Shown in pieces: positions 56,260 to 64,000 of a stretch of DNA of 64,000 nt; the stretch's first letter is position 1, and every line of letters starts with the position of its first letter. The stretch is from NCBI RefSeq assembly GCF_014252955.1, contig NZ_JACMIA010000001.1, positions 1,860,001 through 1,924,000 of the forward strand, read 5' to 3'. The notes below the pieces were generated by a model, which was not told the origin of the DNA, did no database searches, and was given only the letters and a program-made list of their open reading frames with translations. Origin of the DNA: Stappia sp. 28M-7. Its GTDB lineage: Bacteria; Pseudomonadota; Alphaproteobacteria; Rhizobiales; Stappiaceae. Position numbers and translations under genes: made by a program.

Positions 56260-57125
56260 GAGGCATCGTGCTCGCCGGCGGGTCCGGTACCCGCCTTTAT
56301 CCGCTGACGCGGGTGACCAGCAAGCAGCTGCTGCCGGTCTACGACAAGCCGATGATCTACTACCCGCTGTCGGTTCTGATGCTGGCGGGCATCCGCGAGA
56401 TCCTGATCATCTCCACGCCGCGCGATCTGCCAAGCTACGAGGCGCTGCTGGGCGACGGCAGCCAGTGGGGCATCCGCCTGTCCTACGTGGTGCAGGAGGA
56501 GCCGCGGGGCCTGGCGGAAGCCTTCATCCTGGGCGAGCGCTTCATCGACGGCAGCCCCTGCGCCCTCGTGCTCGGCGACAACATCTTCTACGGCCACGGC
56601 CTGTCCGAGCGCTTGGTCAAGGCCTCGGCCCTGACCGCCGGCGGCAAGGTCTTCGCCTATCACGTGCAGGATCCGCAGCGTTACGGCGTCGTCGAGTTCG
56701 ACGAGGCGGGACGCGCGGTGTCGCTTGAGGAAAAGCCGACGAGCCCGAAGTCGAACTGGGCTGTCGCAGGGCTCTATTTCTACGATGCCAAGGTGGTGGA
56801 ACATGCCCATCAGGTGCGCCCATCCGCGCGCGGCGAGCTGGAAATCACCGATATCAACCGCCGCTATCTCGAGGCAGGGCAGCTGACGGTGGAAAAGCTC
56901 GGCCGAGGCTTTGCCTGGCTCGACACCGGCACCCATGACAGCCTGATGGAGGCTTCGGAATTCATCCGGGCGATCGAGCACCGGCAGGGGCTGAAGGTCG
57001 CCTGCCTGGAAGAGATCGCCATGGTGAACCGCTGGATCACCCCGGAAGATGTCGCCGAACTCGCCAAGCCGCTCGCCAAGACGCTGTATGGCGAGTACCT
57101 CCTGCAGATCAGCGGACGAAAATAG
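56256..57125 (+). CDS. rfbA: Glucose-1-phosphate thymidylyltransferase
   Basis: A 289-residue RmlA that makes dTDP-glucose. The nucleotidyltransferase signature [20 protein letters not shown] is at residues 7-26, then [33 protein letters not shown] and [16 protein letters not shown]. It begins at a GTG overlapping the rfbD stop. The pathway here has A, C and D but no clear RmlB in the window. Confidence 0.92.
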   Translation: MRGIVLAGGSGTRLYPLTRVTSKQLLPVYDKPMIYYPLSVLMLAGIREILIISTPRDLPSYEALLGDGSQWGIRLSYVVQEEPRGLAEAFILGERFIDGSPCALVLGDNIFYGHGLSERLVKASALTAGGKVFAYHVQDPQRYGVVEFDEAGRAVSLEEKPTSPKSNWAVAGLYFYDAKVVEHAHQVRPSARGELEITDINRRYLEAGQLTVEKLGRGFAWLDTGTHDSLMEASEFIRAIEHRQGLKVACLEEIAMVNRWITPEDVAELAKPLAKTLYGEYLLQISGRK

Positions 57126-57136
57126 GCAGACGGAAC

Positions 57137-58459
57137 ATGCTCGGGCAGGTCATCCACCCAGTCATCTTCTTCTTCTACAAGATCATCAACCGGCTCTGGT
57201 ACCTGTACTGGTACTTCGTCGTCATCATGCCCTACGAGGTCTATGCCCGCTTCGTCTGCCGGCTGGACCCCAAGCTCTATTCGGAAAAGCGCCGCATCCT
57301 CGGCGTGAGCGAGGGGCGCCGCTCGCATGAGGGCAAGCGCTTCGCGATCTTCGTGATCTACACGAAAGCGGACATCCAGGTCTTCACCCGAACGGCCATC
57401 GACGCGCTCAACGCGCGCGGCATCAACATCGTCTTCGTCACCAACATGCGGGCGAGCGGCGATGTGCGCGAGGACCTGCTGGACAACTGCCATCTGTTGA
57501 TCGAGCGCGAGAACCTGGGCCGCGACTTCGGCGCCTACAAGGACGGCTTCAGCCTGCTGCGCAAGCGCGAGCCGGTGATCGACAAGCTGATTCTGATGAA
57601 CGACAGCGTCTATTACCTGCCGAACGGTCTCGACGAGATCTTCGCCAAGCTGGACGCCAACGAGCCGTTCATCGGCCTGACGGAAGTGTTCGAGCACCAC
57701 TACCACGTCCAGTCGTTCCTGCTGGCCTTCAACCGCGACGTGATCGAGGCGCCGGCCTTCCTGGAATATTGGGACAAGTACCTGCCGATCAGCACCCGAC
57801 GCTGGTCGGTGCACAAGGGCGAGGTGGGGCTGACCAAATGCGTGCTGCGCAAGGTCGGCCAGGGCCCGCACATCATCGTCAACCCGGTCGAGGTCTACAA
57901 CATCCTCGTCGGCATGGATTTCGGCGAACTGCGCTCGACCATCGACCTCGTGCCGTTCCGCAACAGAAACCTGCTGCGCAAGCAGCTCTACAAGCTGATC
58001 GAGATGCGCTCCAGCCAGGCGATCTCGGAAGAGGCGCTGGCCCAGGGCCAGTTCATCGAGCGCTTCGCCGATCTCGTCAATACGGCCCGGGCCAAGGGCA
58101 CTTCCCTTGCCGACGACGACGACGTCACCAAGGCGCTGGACCTGCGCTACGACTTCCAGAGCCGGCGCAACCTCAGCGACTTCAAGGTGGCCGAGTTCAT
58201 CGAGGGATACGTCAAGCTTCTGACCGAGCGCAACCAGATCCATTTCGGCGGATTTCTCTACTACAAGTTCCTCGGCATCCCGATCCTGAAGCGCGATCTG
58301 GTCTATCGCGGCGTCTACACGTTCGAGCAGATCAACAAGATCATCGACGAGCTCGACCTGCCGTTCGCCGAGGAAATCCGCGTCGACATCCGCAGCAAGG
58401 GGATGGGGCGCTACTACAAGGGCCTCAAGAAGGTCCTGTTCCGCTACGGCTCGATCTGA
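57137..58459 (+). CDS. RgpF-family (rhamnan synthesis F) glycosyltransferase-like protein
   Basis: A 440-residue protein with an N-terminal hydrophobic stretch (IFFFYKIINRLWYLYWYFVVIM, about 9-30). It then has the RgpF-family region: VIYTKADIQ, NCHLLIERENLGRDFGAYKD near residues 115-134 and KLILMNDSVYYLPNGL near 150. Family members take part in making rhamnose-containing polysaccharides. The adjacent dTDP-rhamnose genes support a role in adding rhamnose to the capsule, which is inference. It is 11 bp from rfbA. Confidence 0.8.
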   Translation: MLGQVIHPVIFFFYKIINRLWYLYWYFVVIMPYEVYARFVCRLDPKLYSEKRRILGVSEGRRSHEGKRFAIFVIYTKADIQVFTRTAIDALNARGINIVFVTNMRASGDVREDLLDNCHLLIERENLGRDFGAYKDGFSLLRKREPVIDKLILMNDSVYYLPNGLDEIFAKLDANEPFIGLTEVFEHHYHVQSFLLAFNRDVIEAPAFLEYWDKYLPISTRRWSVHKGEVGLTKCVLRKVGQGPHIIVNPVEVYNILVGMDFGELRSTIDLVPFRNRNLLRKQLYKLIEMRSSQAISEEALAQGQFIERFADLVNTARAKGTSLADDDDVTKALDLRYDFQSRRNLSDFKVAEFIEGYVKLLTERNQIHFGGFLYYKFLGIPILKRDLVYRGVYTFEQINKIIDELDLPFAEEIRVDIRSKGMGRYYKGLKKVLFRYGSI

Positions 58460-58476
58460 GAATGAGGGCAGCAACC

Positions 58477-59346
58477 ATGGCAAACAGGCTGCTCGGCCGG
58501 CTTATCGGCACGCTTGCAGGGGTGCGGCGCGCGGTGTCGCCGCGAAACGCACGCGGGCATCAGGACGCAGCGCTCGACGAGCGCTACGACATGCGCCCGG
58601 CACGCGCGGAAAACGCCGTCGACCTGTTCGAGGGCGAATGGTCGGGGGCCCTGCCGGGCCTGCCGCCCAACGGCAAGCCGGCCTTCTACGCCGATCCGCG
58701 CGTCGACTTCTTCGAGCGCGCCAGCGGCGGGTATGTGAACAAGCACGTGCTGGAGCTGGGGCCGCTGGAGGGCAGCCACACCTACATGCTGCAGATGAAG
58801 GGGGCGGCCTCGATCACCTCCATCGAGGCGAACACCCGCGCCTATCTCAAGTGCCTGATCGTCAAGAACAACTACGGGCTGCACAAGGCCCGGTTCCTGC
58901 TCGGGGATTTCCTGAAATATCTCGAGGAGGAGCCGCGCCGCTTCGACGCCATCGTCGCGAGCGGCGTGCTCTACCACATGAGCGATCCGGTGGCGCTGAT
59001 CGAGGCGATGTGCCGGAGCGCCGATGCCATCGGCATCTGGACCCATTACTACGACCACGACATCCTGTCGCGCCATCCGGTCTATGCCAACCGCTTCGCC
59101 GCGCCCGAGACGACCGAACATCGCGGCGTGCCGCTGACCATGAGCCGGCAGACCTATGTCCAGCAGGCGCTCGACTGGAAGGGCTTTTGCGGCGGCGCCG
59201 AGCGGGTGACCCGCTGGGTCGAGAAGGACTCGCTGCTACGCCTGTTCGACACGCTCGGTTTCGACGTGGAGATCGGCAAGGACGATCCGGGCCATGTCAA
59301 CGGGCCGGCGCTGACCTTCGTCGCCAGGAAGCGGAAGAGCGCGTGA
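58477..59346 (+). CDS. SAM-dependent methyltransferase
   Basis: A 289-residue class I methyltransferase. The SAM loop is the variant VLELGPLEGSHTYML near residue 91, followed by ITSIEANTRAYLKCLIVKN and FDAIVASGVLYHMSDPVALIEAM. The ATG at 58477 follows GAGGG; an ATG at 58462 is possible. Its stop overlaps the next start (TGATG). As part of a sugar operon it may methylate a capsule sugar. Confidence 0.8.
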   Translation: MANRLLGRLIGTLAGVRRAVSPRNARGHQDAALDERYDMRPARAENAVDLFEGEWSGALPGLPPNGKPAFYADPRVDFFERASGGYVNKHVLELGPLEGSHTYMLQMKGAASITSIEANTRAYLKCLIVKNNYGLHKARFLLGDFLKYLEEEPRRFDAIVASGVLYHMSDPVALIEAMCRSADAIGIWTHYYDHDILSRHPVYANRFAAPETTEHRGVPLTMSRQTYVQQALDWKGFCGGAERVTRWVEKDSLLRLFDTLGFDVEIGKDDPGHVNGPALTFVARKRKSA

Positions 59347-60098
59347 TGGGCGGGATCGTGCAGCGTATCGTCGGCGCGCTGACGGGCGCCAAGGCGCGCG
59401 CGGAAGCGGAGAAGCCGCACTTCCAGCGCGACTACGAGCGCCATGTCCGCAATCTCAAGGAGAGCCACCCGCTGGACGAGGCGATGTCGCTGGCCGTCGG
59501 CGGGCACTACGACATTCAGGGCCGGATACATCTGGAGTTGCTGCGCTCGCTGGGCCTCAAGGACGGCGACAGCCTGATCGATCTGGGCTGCGGCAGCGGC
59601 CGGACCGCAAGGCAGTTGGCCGAGAGCGGCAGCTACGGCTATCTGGGCATCGATGTGGTCAAGGACCTGATCGACTATGCCCGCGCCCATACGCCGGCCG
59701 ACTACCGCTTCCATATCTCCACGAACCTGAAGATCCCGGCAGAGGATGCGTCCGCCGACATCGTCTACTCGTTCAGCCTGTTCACGCATCTGCTGCACGA
59801 GGAAACCTACCTCTACATGGAGGAGGTGAGCCGGGTGCTGCGGCCGGGCGGGACGTTCCTGTTCTCGTTCCTGGAGTTCGGCAATCGCGGCCATTTCCCG
59901 GTCTTCCTCGGCAGTGTCGAGCAGCAGAGAAACGGGACGAAGCCGGTGATGAACATGTTCATCGAACGCAATGTGATCGAGCTTTGGGCGGAAAAGCTCG
60001 GCTTTGCCGTCGAGAAATACGTTGAGGGATATCGCGAGATCGTGCCGGATGGGCGCCTCGGGCAGACCGGGGCCGTGTTGCGGCGTCTCGAACGCTAG
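59346..60098 (+). CDS. SAM-dependent methyltransferase
   Basis: A 250-residue class I methyltransferase with the SAM motif [15 protein letters not shown] near residue 77, [36 protein letters not shown] and [16 protein letters not shown]. It is translationally coupled to the preceding methyltransferase gene. Two adjacent methyltransferases beside rhamnose genes suggest O-methylated sugars or phosphate capping at the chain end, which is inference. Confidence 0.82.
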   Translation: MGGIVQRIVGALTGAKARAEAEKPHFQRDYERHVRNLKESHPLDEAMSLAVGGHYDIQGRIHLELLRSLGLKDGDSLIDLGCGSGRTARQLAESGSYGYLGIDVVKDLIDYARAHTPADYRFHISTNLKIPAEDASADIVYSFSLFTHLLHEETYLYMEEVSRVLRPGGTFLFSFLEFGNRGHFPVFLGSVEQQRNGTKPVMNMFIERNVIELWAEKLGFAVEKYVEGYREIVPDGRLGQTGAVLRRLER

Positions 60099-60182
60099 GG
60101 CAGGTAGAGAAAAACGTCGGTTTGGGACGCTGTTCCAACGGCTTGATCGCACCGCACCGAGCAACTAGAAGGAGTGCACGGA

Positions 60183-60386
60183 ATGAGTGTCGAAGCGGTT
60201 TTCAGCCGCCGGTCCTTCCGTTCGCCAGGGAGCCCGATCATGCCGCGCAAAGGTGCGGCAGGCGGGGGCGGAACAGGCCATCAGAGCCAGTACGGACAAT
60301 CCGGCAGCCAGGAAGCGGCTCGCCTTGCGCACCACCGCGACGGTCTCGCTGCAAGCGGGACTGCGATGCGGCGCGAGGTGGCTTGA
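60183..60386 (+). CDS. Small ORF translationally coupled to cysD copy 2 (67 residues)
   Basis: An ATG at 60183 stands eight bases after a strong AAGGAG. The frame ([20 protein letters not shown] onward) ends at TGA 60384-60386, which overlaps the cysD ATG at 60386 as TGATG. The protein is basic, Gly/Ser/Arg-rich, lacks Cys and matches no family recognised here. Good ribosome site plus exact coupling suggest a leader ORF controlling cysD translation rather than a stable protein. Confidence 0.45.
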   Translation: MSVEAVFSRRSFRSPGSPIMPRKGAAGGGGTGHQSQYGQSGSQEAARLAHHRDGLAASGTAMRREVA

Positions 60387-61330
60387 TGCATGAGGAAGGG
60401 TCGAACTTGCAAGAAGACGTGATGGCGCCCGGCCGCCTCGACAATCTCAGGACGCTCGAGGCGGAAAGCATCCACATCATCCGGGAGGTGGCGGCCGAGT
60501 TCCGCAATCCGGTGATGCTCTATTCGATCGGCAAGGATTCCTCCGTCCTGCTGCATCTGGCGATGAAGGCCTTCGCGCCCTCGCGCCTGCCTTTCCCCCT
60601 GATGCATGTCGACACGACGTGGAAGTTCCGCGAGATGATTGCCTTTCGCGACGAGACGGCGAAGCGGATCGGTGCGGATCTCATCGTGCATACGAACGAG
60701 GACGGCATCCGGCAGGGCATCGGCCCCTTCAGCCACGGCTCCTCCGTGCACACGCATGTGATGAAGACCGAGGCCCTGAAGCAGGCGCTCGACAAGTACG
60801 GCTTCGACGCGGCCTTCGGCGGCGCCCGGCGCGACGAGGAAAAGAGCCGCGCCAAGGAGCGCGTCTTCTCGTTCCGCAGCAAGGCCCATGCCTGGGACCC
60901 GAAGAACCAGCGTCCGGAACTGTGGAACCTCTATAACGGACGCATCGCCAAGGGCGAGTCGATCCGTGCGTTCCCGCTGTCCAATTGGACCGAGCTCGAC
61001 ATCTGGCAGTACATCCTGCTGGAGAACATCCCCATCGTGCCGCTCTACTACGCCAAGCGGCGACCGGTGGTGCGGCGCGACGGCATGCTGATCATGGTCG
61101 ACGACGAGCGCATGCCGATCGGTCCTGACGACCGGGTGGAGGACCTGTTGGTGCGCTTCCGCACGCTCGGTTGCTATCCGCTGACCGGCGCGATCGAGTC
61201 CGATGCGGACACGCTGCCGGCGATCATCCGCGAGATGCTGGTTGCCCGCACCTCCGAACGCTCGGGCCGCCTGATCGACCACGACGACAGCGCCTCGATG
61301 GAAAAGAAGAAGCGCGAGGGGTATTTCTGA
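60386..61330 (+). CDS. cysD: Sulfate adenylyltransferase small subunit CysD, copy 2
   Basis: A 314-residue paralogue of the CysD at 40162, with the same landmarks: [19 protein letters not shown] near residue 45, [32 protein letters not shown] and the terminal [11 protein letters not shown]. The N-terminal extension ([18 protein letters not shown]) is longer than in copy 1; an ATG at 60422 is an alternative start. GAGG lies seven bases before 60386. cysNC follows after 2 bp. Its place at the end of a sugar operon suggests a PAPS supply dedicated to polysaccharide sulfation. Confidence 0.9.
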   Translation: MHEEGSNLQEDVMAPGRLDNLRTLEAESIHIIREVAAEFRNPVMLYSIGKDSSVLLHLAMKAFAPSRLPFPLMHVDTTWKFREMIAFRDETAKRIGADLIVHTNEDGIRQGIGPFSHGSSVHTHVMKTEALKQALDKYGFDAAFGGARRDEEKSRAKERVFSFRSKAHAWDPKNQRPELWNLYNGRIAKGESIRAFPLSNWTELDIWQYILLENIPIVPLYYAKRRPVVRRDGMLIMVDDERMPIGPDDRVEDLLVRFRTLGCYPLTGAIESDADTLPAIIREMLVARTSERSGRLIDHDDSASMEKKKREGYF

Positions 61331-61332
61331 CC

Positions 61333-63234
61333 ATGCGCAATCCGGATCCGTCCGCCTCCGACGAGGCCGTGCGCGAGTACATCCTGTCCCAGGTCAACAA
61401 GGACCAGCTGCGCTTCCTGACCTGCGGCAGCGTGGACGACGGCAAGTCCACCCTGATCGGGCGCCTGCTCTACGACACCAAGCTGATCTTCGAGGATCAG
61501 CTCGCCGCGCTGGAGCGCGACTCCACCCGCCACGGCACGGTCGGCGACGACATCGACCTGGCGCTGCTGGTGGACGGCCTAGAGGCCGAGCGCGAGCAGG
61601 GCATCACCATCGACGTCGCCTATCGCTTCTTTGCGACCGACCGGCGCAAGTTCATCGTCGCCGATACGCCCGGCCACGAGCAGTACACCCGCAACATGGC
61701 GACCGGCGCCTCGACCGCCGATCTTGCCGTCCTGCTGGTCGATGCGCGCAACGGGCTGATGACCCAGACGCGCCGGCACGCCTTCATCGCCTCGCTGCTG
61801 GGCATCCACCATGTGGTGCTCGCCATCAACAAGATCGACCTGGTCGGCTATTCGCAGGAGCGGTTCAACCAGATCGAGGCGGAGTTCCGCGCCTTCGCGC
61901 AAGGCTTCGACTTCGAGACGCTGGTGGCGATCCCCATGTCTGCGCGCTTCGGCGACAACGTCACTGCAGCCGGCGAGAACATGCCCTGGTACGAGGGGCC
62001 GACGTTGCTGGAGCATCTGGAGACGGTCGAGGTCGGCCGCGACGACGATGCCCGCCCGTTCCGATTCCCCGTCCAGTGGGTGAACCGCCCGAACCTCGAC
62101 TTCCGCGGCTTTTCCGGCACGATTGCCGGCGGCCGCGTCAGTGTCGGCGACGAGGTGGTGGTCGCGGCCTCGGGCCGGACTTCGACGGTCAAGAGCATCC
62201 TGTCCCAGGTGGGCGAGACGCAAAGCGCCGGCTCCGGCGAGGCCGTGACCCTGGTGTTGAACGACGAGATCGACGCCTCGCGCGGCGATGTCATCGCCGC
62301 TGCTGCCGCCCGTCCGGATGTTGCCGACCAGTTTGCCGCGCATCTGATCTGGATGTCGGAAGAGGCGCTGCTGCCGGGCCGCTCCTACCTGCTCAAGATC
62401 GGCACGCGGACGATCACCGCCTCGGTGACGGAGATCAAGCACAAGATCAACGTCAATACGTTCGAGCGGGCCGCGGCCAAGACGCTGGAGCTGAACGAGA
62501 TCGCCTTCGCCAATCTGGCGATGACGGTGCCGGTCGCCTTCGATCCGTACGAGGCCAACCGCACCACCGGCTCGTTCATCCTGATCGACCGGCTGACCAA
62601 TGCGACGGTCGGCGCCGGCATGGTCTGGTTCGCCCTGCGGCGGGCGACCAACATCCACTGGCAGGCGCTGGAAGTGGACCAGGCGGCGCGCGCGCAGAGT
62701 CTCGGCCAGACGCCGGCGGCGCTGTGGTTCACGGGCCTGTCCGGCTCGGGCAAGTCGACGGTCGCCTCGCTTCTGGAAAAGAAACTGCATGTCCGCGGCC
62801 GTCACACCTACACGCTGGACGGCGACAACGTGCGCCACGGGCTCAACCGCGATCTCGGGTTCACCGATGTCGACCGGGTGGAGAACATCCGAAGGGTGGG
62901 CGAGGTGGCGCGGCTGTTCGTCGATGCCGGCCTGCTGACGCTGATCTCCTTCATCTCGCCGTTCCGCAGCGAGCGTGCCATGGCGCGCGAACTGTTCCCG
63001 GAAGGGCGCTTCATCGAGGTCTTCGTCGACACGCCCATCGAGGAATGCCGCCGGCGCGACCCCAAGGGTCTCTACCGGAAGGCGGATGCAGGCGAGCTGC
63101 GCAACTTTACCGGCGTCGACAGCCCCTACGAGGCGCCGGAAAATCCGGAAATCCACATCCGCACGATGGGCCGCGACCCAGAGGAGATCGTCGATGAAAT
63201 CATCGCCTATCTGGAGGCGCAGAACCTGATCTGA
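61333..63234 (+). CDS. cysNC: Bifunctional CysN/CysC, copy 2
   Basis: A 633-residue fusion with both enzyme parts intact: GTPase motifs GSVDDGKST near 31, [17 protein letters not shown] near 111 and NKID near 166, then the APS kinase P-loop GLSGSGKST near 468, [10 protein letters not shown] and [13 protein letters not shown]. The sequence is clearly diverged from copy 1 along its length, so the duplication is not recent. With CysD copy 2 it gives PAPS. Confidence 0.92.
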   Translation: MRNPDPSASDEAVREYILSQVNKDQLRFLTCGSVDDGKSTLIGRLLYDTKLIFEDQLAALERDSTRHGTVGDDIDLALLVDGLEAEREQGITIDVAYRFFATDRRKFIVADTPGHEQYTRNMATGASTADLAVLLVDARNGLMTQTRRHAFIASLLGIHHVVLAINKIDLVGYSQERFNQIEAEFRAFAQGFDFETLVAIPMSARFGDNVTAAGENMPWYEGPTLLEHLETVEVGRDDDARPFRFPVQWVNRPNLDFRGFSGTIAGGRVSVGDEVVVAASGRTSTVKSILSQVGETQSAGSGEAVTLVLNDEIDASRGDVIAAAAARPDVADQFAAHLIWMSEEALLPGRSYLLKIGTRTITASVTEIKHKINVNTFERAAAKTLELNEIAFANLAMTVPVAFDPYEANRTTGSFILIDRLTNATVGAGMVWFALRRATNIHWQALEVDQAARAQSLGQTPAALWFTGLSGSGKSTVASLLEKKLHVRGRHTYTLDGDNVRHGLNRDLGFTDVDRVENIRRVGEVARLFVDAGLLTLISFISPFRSERAMARELFPEGRFIEVFVDTPIEECRRRDPKGLYRKADAGELRNFTGVDSPYEAPENPEIHIRTMGRDPEEIVDEIIAYLEAQNLI

Positions 63235-63238
63235 GTTC

Positions 63239-63274
63239 GGTCCCGGCTTCGTGGATCGGACGAAGCCGGGGACC
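63239..63274 (+). terminator. Hairpin after cysNC copy 2
   Basis: GGTCCCGGCTTCGT (63239-63252) pairs with ACGAAGCCGGGGACC (63260-63274) with one bulged base and a 7-nt loop, starting 4 bp after the stop. No T-run follows, so it may be a Rho-assisted end or an mRNA stabiliser. Confidence 0.55.
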
Positions 63275-63374
63275 GCCAGCCGCCGGATCGGCAACCGTGT
63301 GACCAGCGTCACAATGTTGCTGCGACGGCTGACCATGATGCACTGCAACATACCGAGAGACGGGAATCGGTGGC

Positions 63375-64000
63375 ATGGCGGAAGAGACTGTTCTGGTGAC
63401 GGGCGGGGGCGGCTATATCGGCTCCCATTGCTGCAAGGCGCTGCGCCGCGCAGGCTATCTGCCCGTTACCTTCGACAATTTCGTCACCGGCTGGCGGGAG
63501 GCGGTGCGCTTCGGTCCGCTGGAGGAAGGCGATCTTTCCGACCGGGCGCGCCTCGATGAGGTCTTCGCCCGCTGGAAGCCGGTCGCCGTCATGCACTTCG
63601 CGGCACTTTCGCAAGTGGGCGAGTCGATCAAGGATCCGGGCCGCTATTGGCGCGGCAACGTCTCGGCGACGCTCAATCTCATCGAGGCAGCGACGGCCGC
63701 CGGGTGCCTCGACTTCGTCTTTTCATCGACCTGTGCGACCTATGGCGAACAGGACGGCGTGGTGCTGGACGAGGACACCTCGCAGGCGCCGATCAACGCC
63801 TATGGCGCCTCGAAGCGGGCGATCGAGGACATGCTGCGGGACTTCTCCGTCTCGGCCGGCCTGCGCCACACCATCTTCCGGTATTTCAACGTGGCCGGCG
63901 CCGATCCCGACGGGGAGATCGGCGAGTGCCACGTTCCCGAAACCCATCTCATTCCGCTGGTGCTCGACGCGATCAGCGGTCGGCGCGAGGCCATCACCAT
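63375..64000 (+). CDS. UDP-glucose 4-epimerase-like SDR, N-terminal part (cut by window edge)
   Basis: An open frame from an ATG at 63375 runs off the window after 208 codons. The NAD motif VTGGGGYIGSHCCKAL is at residues 8-23, MHFAALSQVGESI near 75, FSSTCATYGEQDG near 116, the catalytic YGASK near 142 and the epimerase signature RYFNVAGADPDGEIGE near 168. It resembles UDP-glucose or UDP-arabinose 4-epimerases. It is a distinct paralogue of the galE at 35880 and comes 140 bp after cysNC. Confidence 0.85.
   Translation, partial: MAEETVLVTGGGGYIGSHCCKALRRAGYLPVTFDNFVTGWREAVRFGPLEEGDLSDRARLDEVFARWKPVAVMHFAALSQVGESIKDPGRYWRGNVSATLNLIEAATAAGCLDFVFSSTCATYGEQDGVVLDEDTSQAPINAYGASKRAIEDMLRDFSVSAGLRHTIFRYFNVAGADPDGEIGECHVPETHLIPLVLDAISGRREAIT

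Overview
The window looks like a high-GC alphaproteobacterial chromosome, most likely Hyphomicrobiales (rhizobial or Stappia-like). The support is an rkp-type polyketide synthase/alpha-oxoamine synthase pair, fused CysN-CysC proteins, TRAP transporters, UTRA-type GntR and AcoR-type regulators, and strong codon bias. No rRNA, tRNA, CRISPR array, integrase or transposase was seen.

1-14 kb is catabolic and regulatory. It starts with the N-terminus of a lipoprotein cut by the window edge. A flavin monooxygenase follows, behind a near-perfect sigma-54 promoter with TGTYGCA dyads, and its AcoR-like activator is encoded just upstream. Next is a minus-strand operon of a UraD-like OHCU decarboxylase running in frame into a TRAP binding protein, then DctQ, DctM and a hydantoin/Asp-Glu racemase homologue that lacks both catalytic cysteines. 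A LysR gene is divergent from it. Then come a GabD-like dehydrogenase, a GntR regulator and a divergent LDH2-family oxidoreductase with a palindromic operator between them. A repeat-filled gap of about 850 bp closes this part.

14-20.5 kb holds tamB and tamA, the outer-membrane translocation and assembly module.

20.9-38.5 kb is the first half of a capsule (K-antigen) locus. It holds a Wza/KpsD-like export lipoprotein, two tandem KpsS-like proteins, a single-module KpsC-like protein, a convergent rkpG-like alpha-oxoamine synthase and a 2533-residue rkpA-like polyketide synthase, then galE and UDP-glucose dehydrogenase.

38.5-46.8 kb is sulfate activation: cysQ, a second repeat-rich gap, and cysD-cysNC behind a leader hairpin with a 14-codon ORF. 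An NMT1/SsuA-type ABC importer and a methyltransferase gene follow.

46.8-53.4 kb is a minus-strand export operon: an FAD oxidoreductase, KpsM, KpsT, two KpsE-like copolymerases and a sulfotransferase-like protein. 53.5-63.2 kb is a plus-strand sugar and decoration operon: rfbC, an SDR, rfbD, rfbA, an RgpF-family protein and two methyltransferases. It ends in a 68-codon ORF (67 residues plus stop) coupled to a second complete cysD-cysNC cassette. A second galE-like gene runs off the right edge.

Together, the genes from 20 kb onward suggest an ABC-exported capsule with a specialised PKS-derived lipid and probable rhamnose/deoxysugar, uronic acid, methyl and sulfate decoration. The sulfated-capsule idea is inference. 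It rests on two PAPS cassettes, cysQ and the sulfotransferase-like gene.
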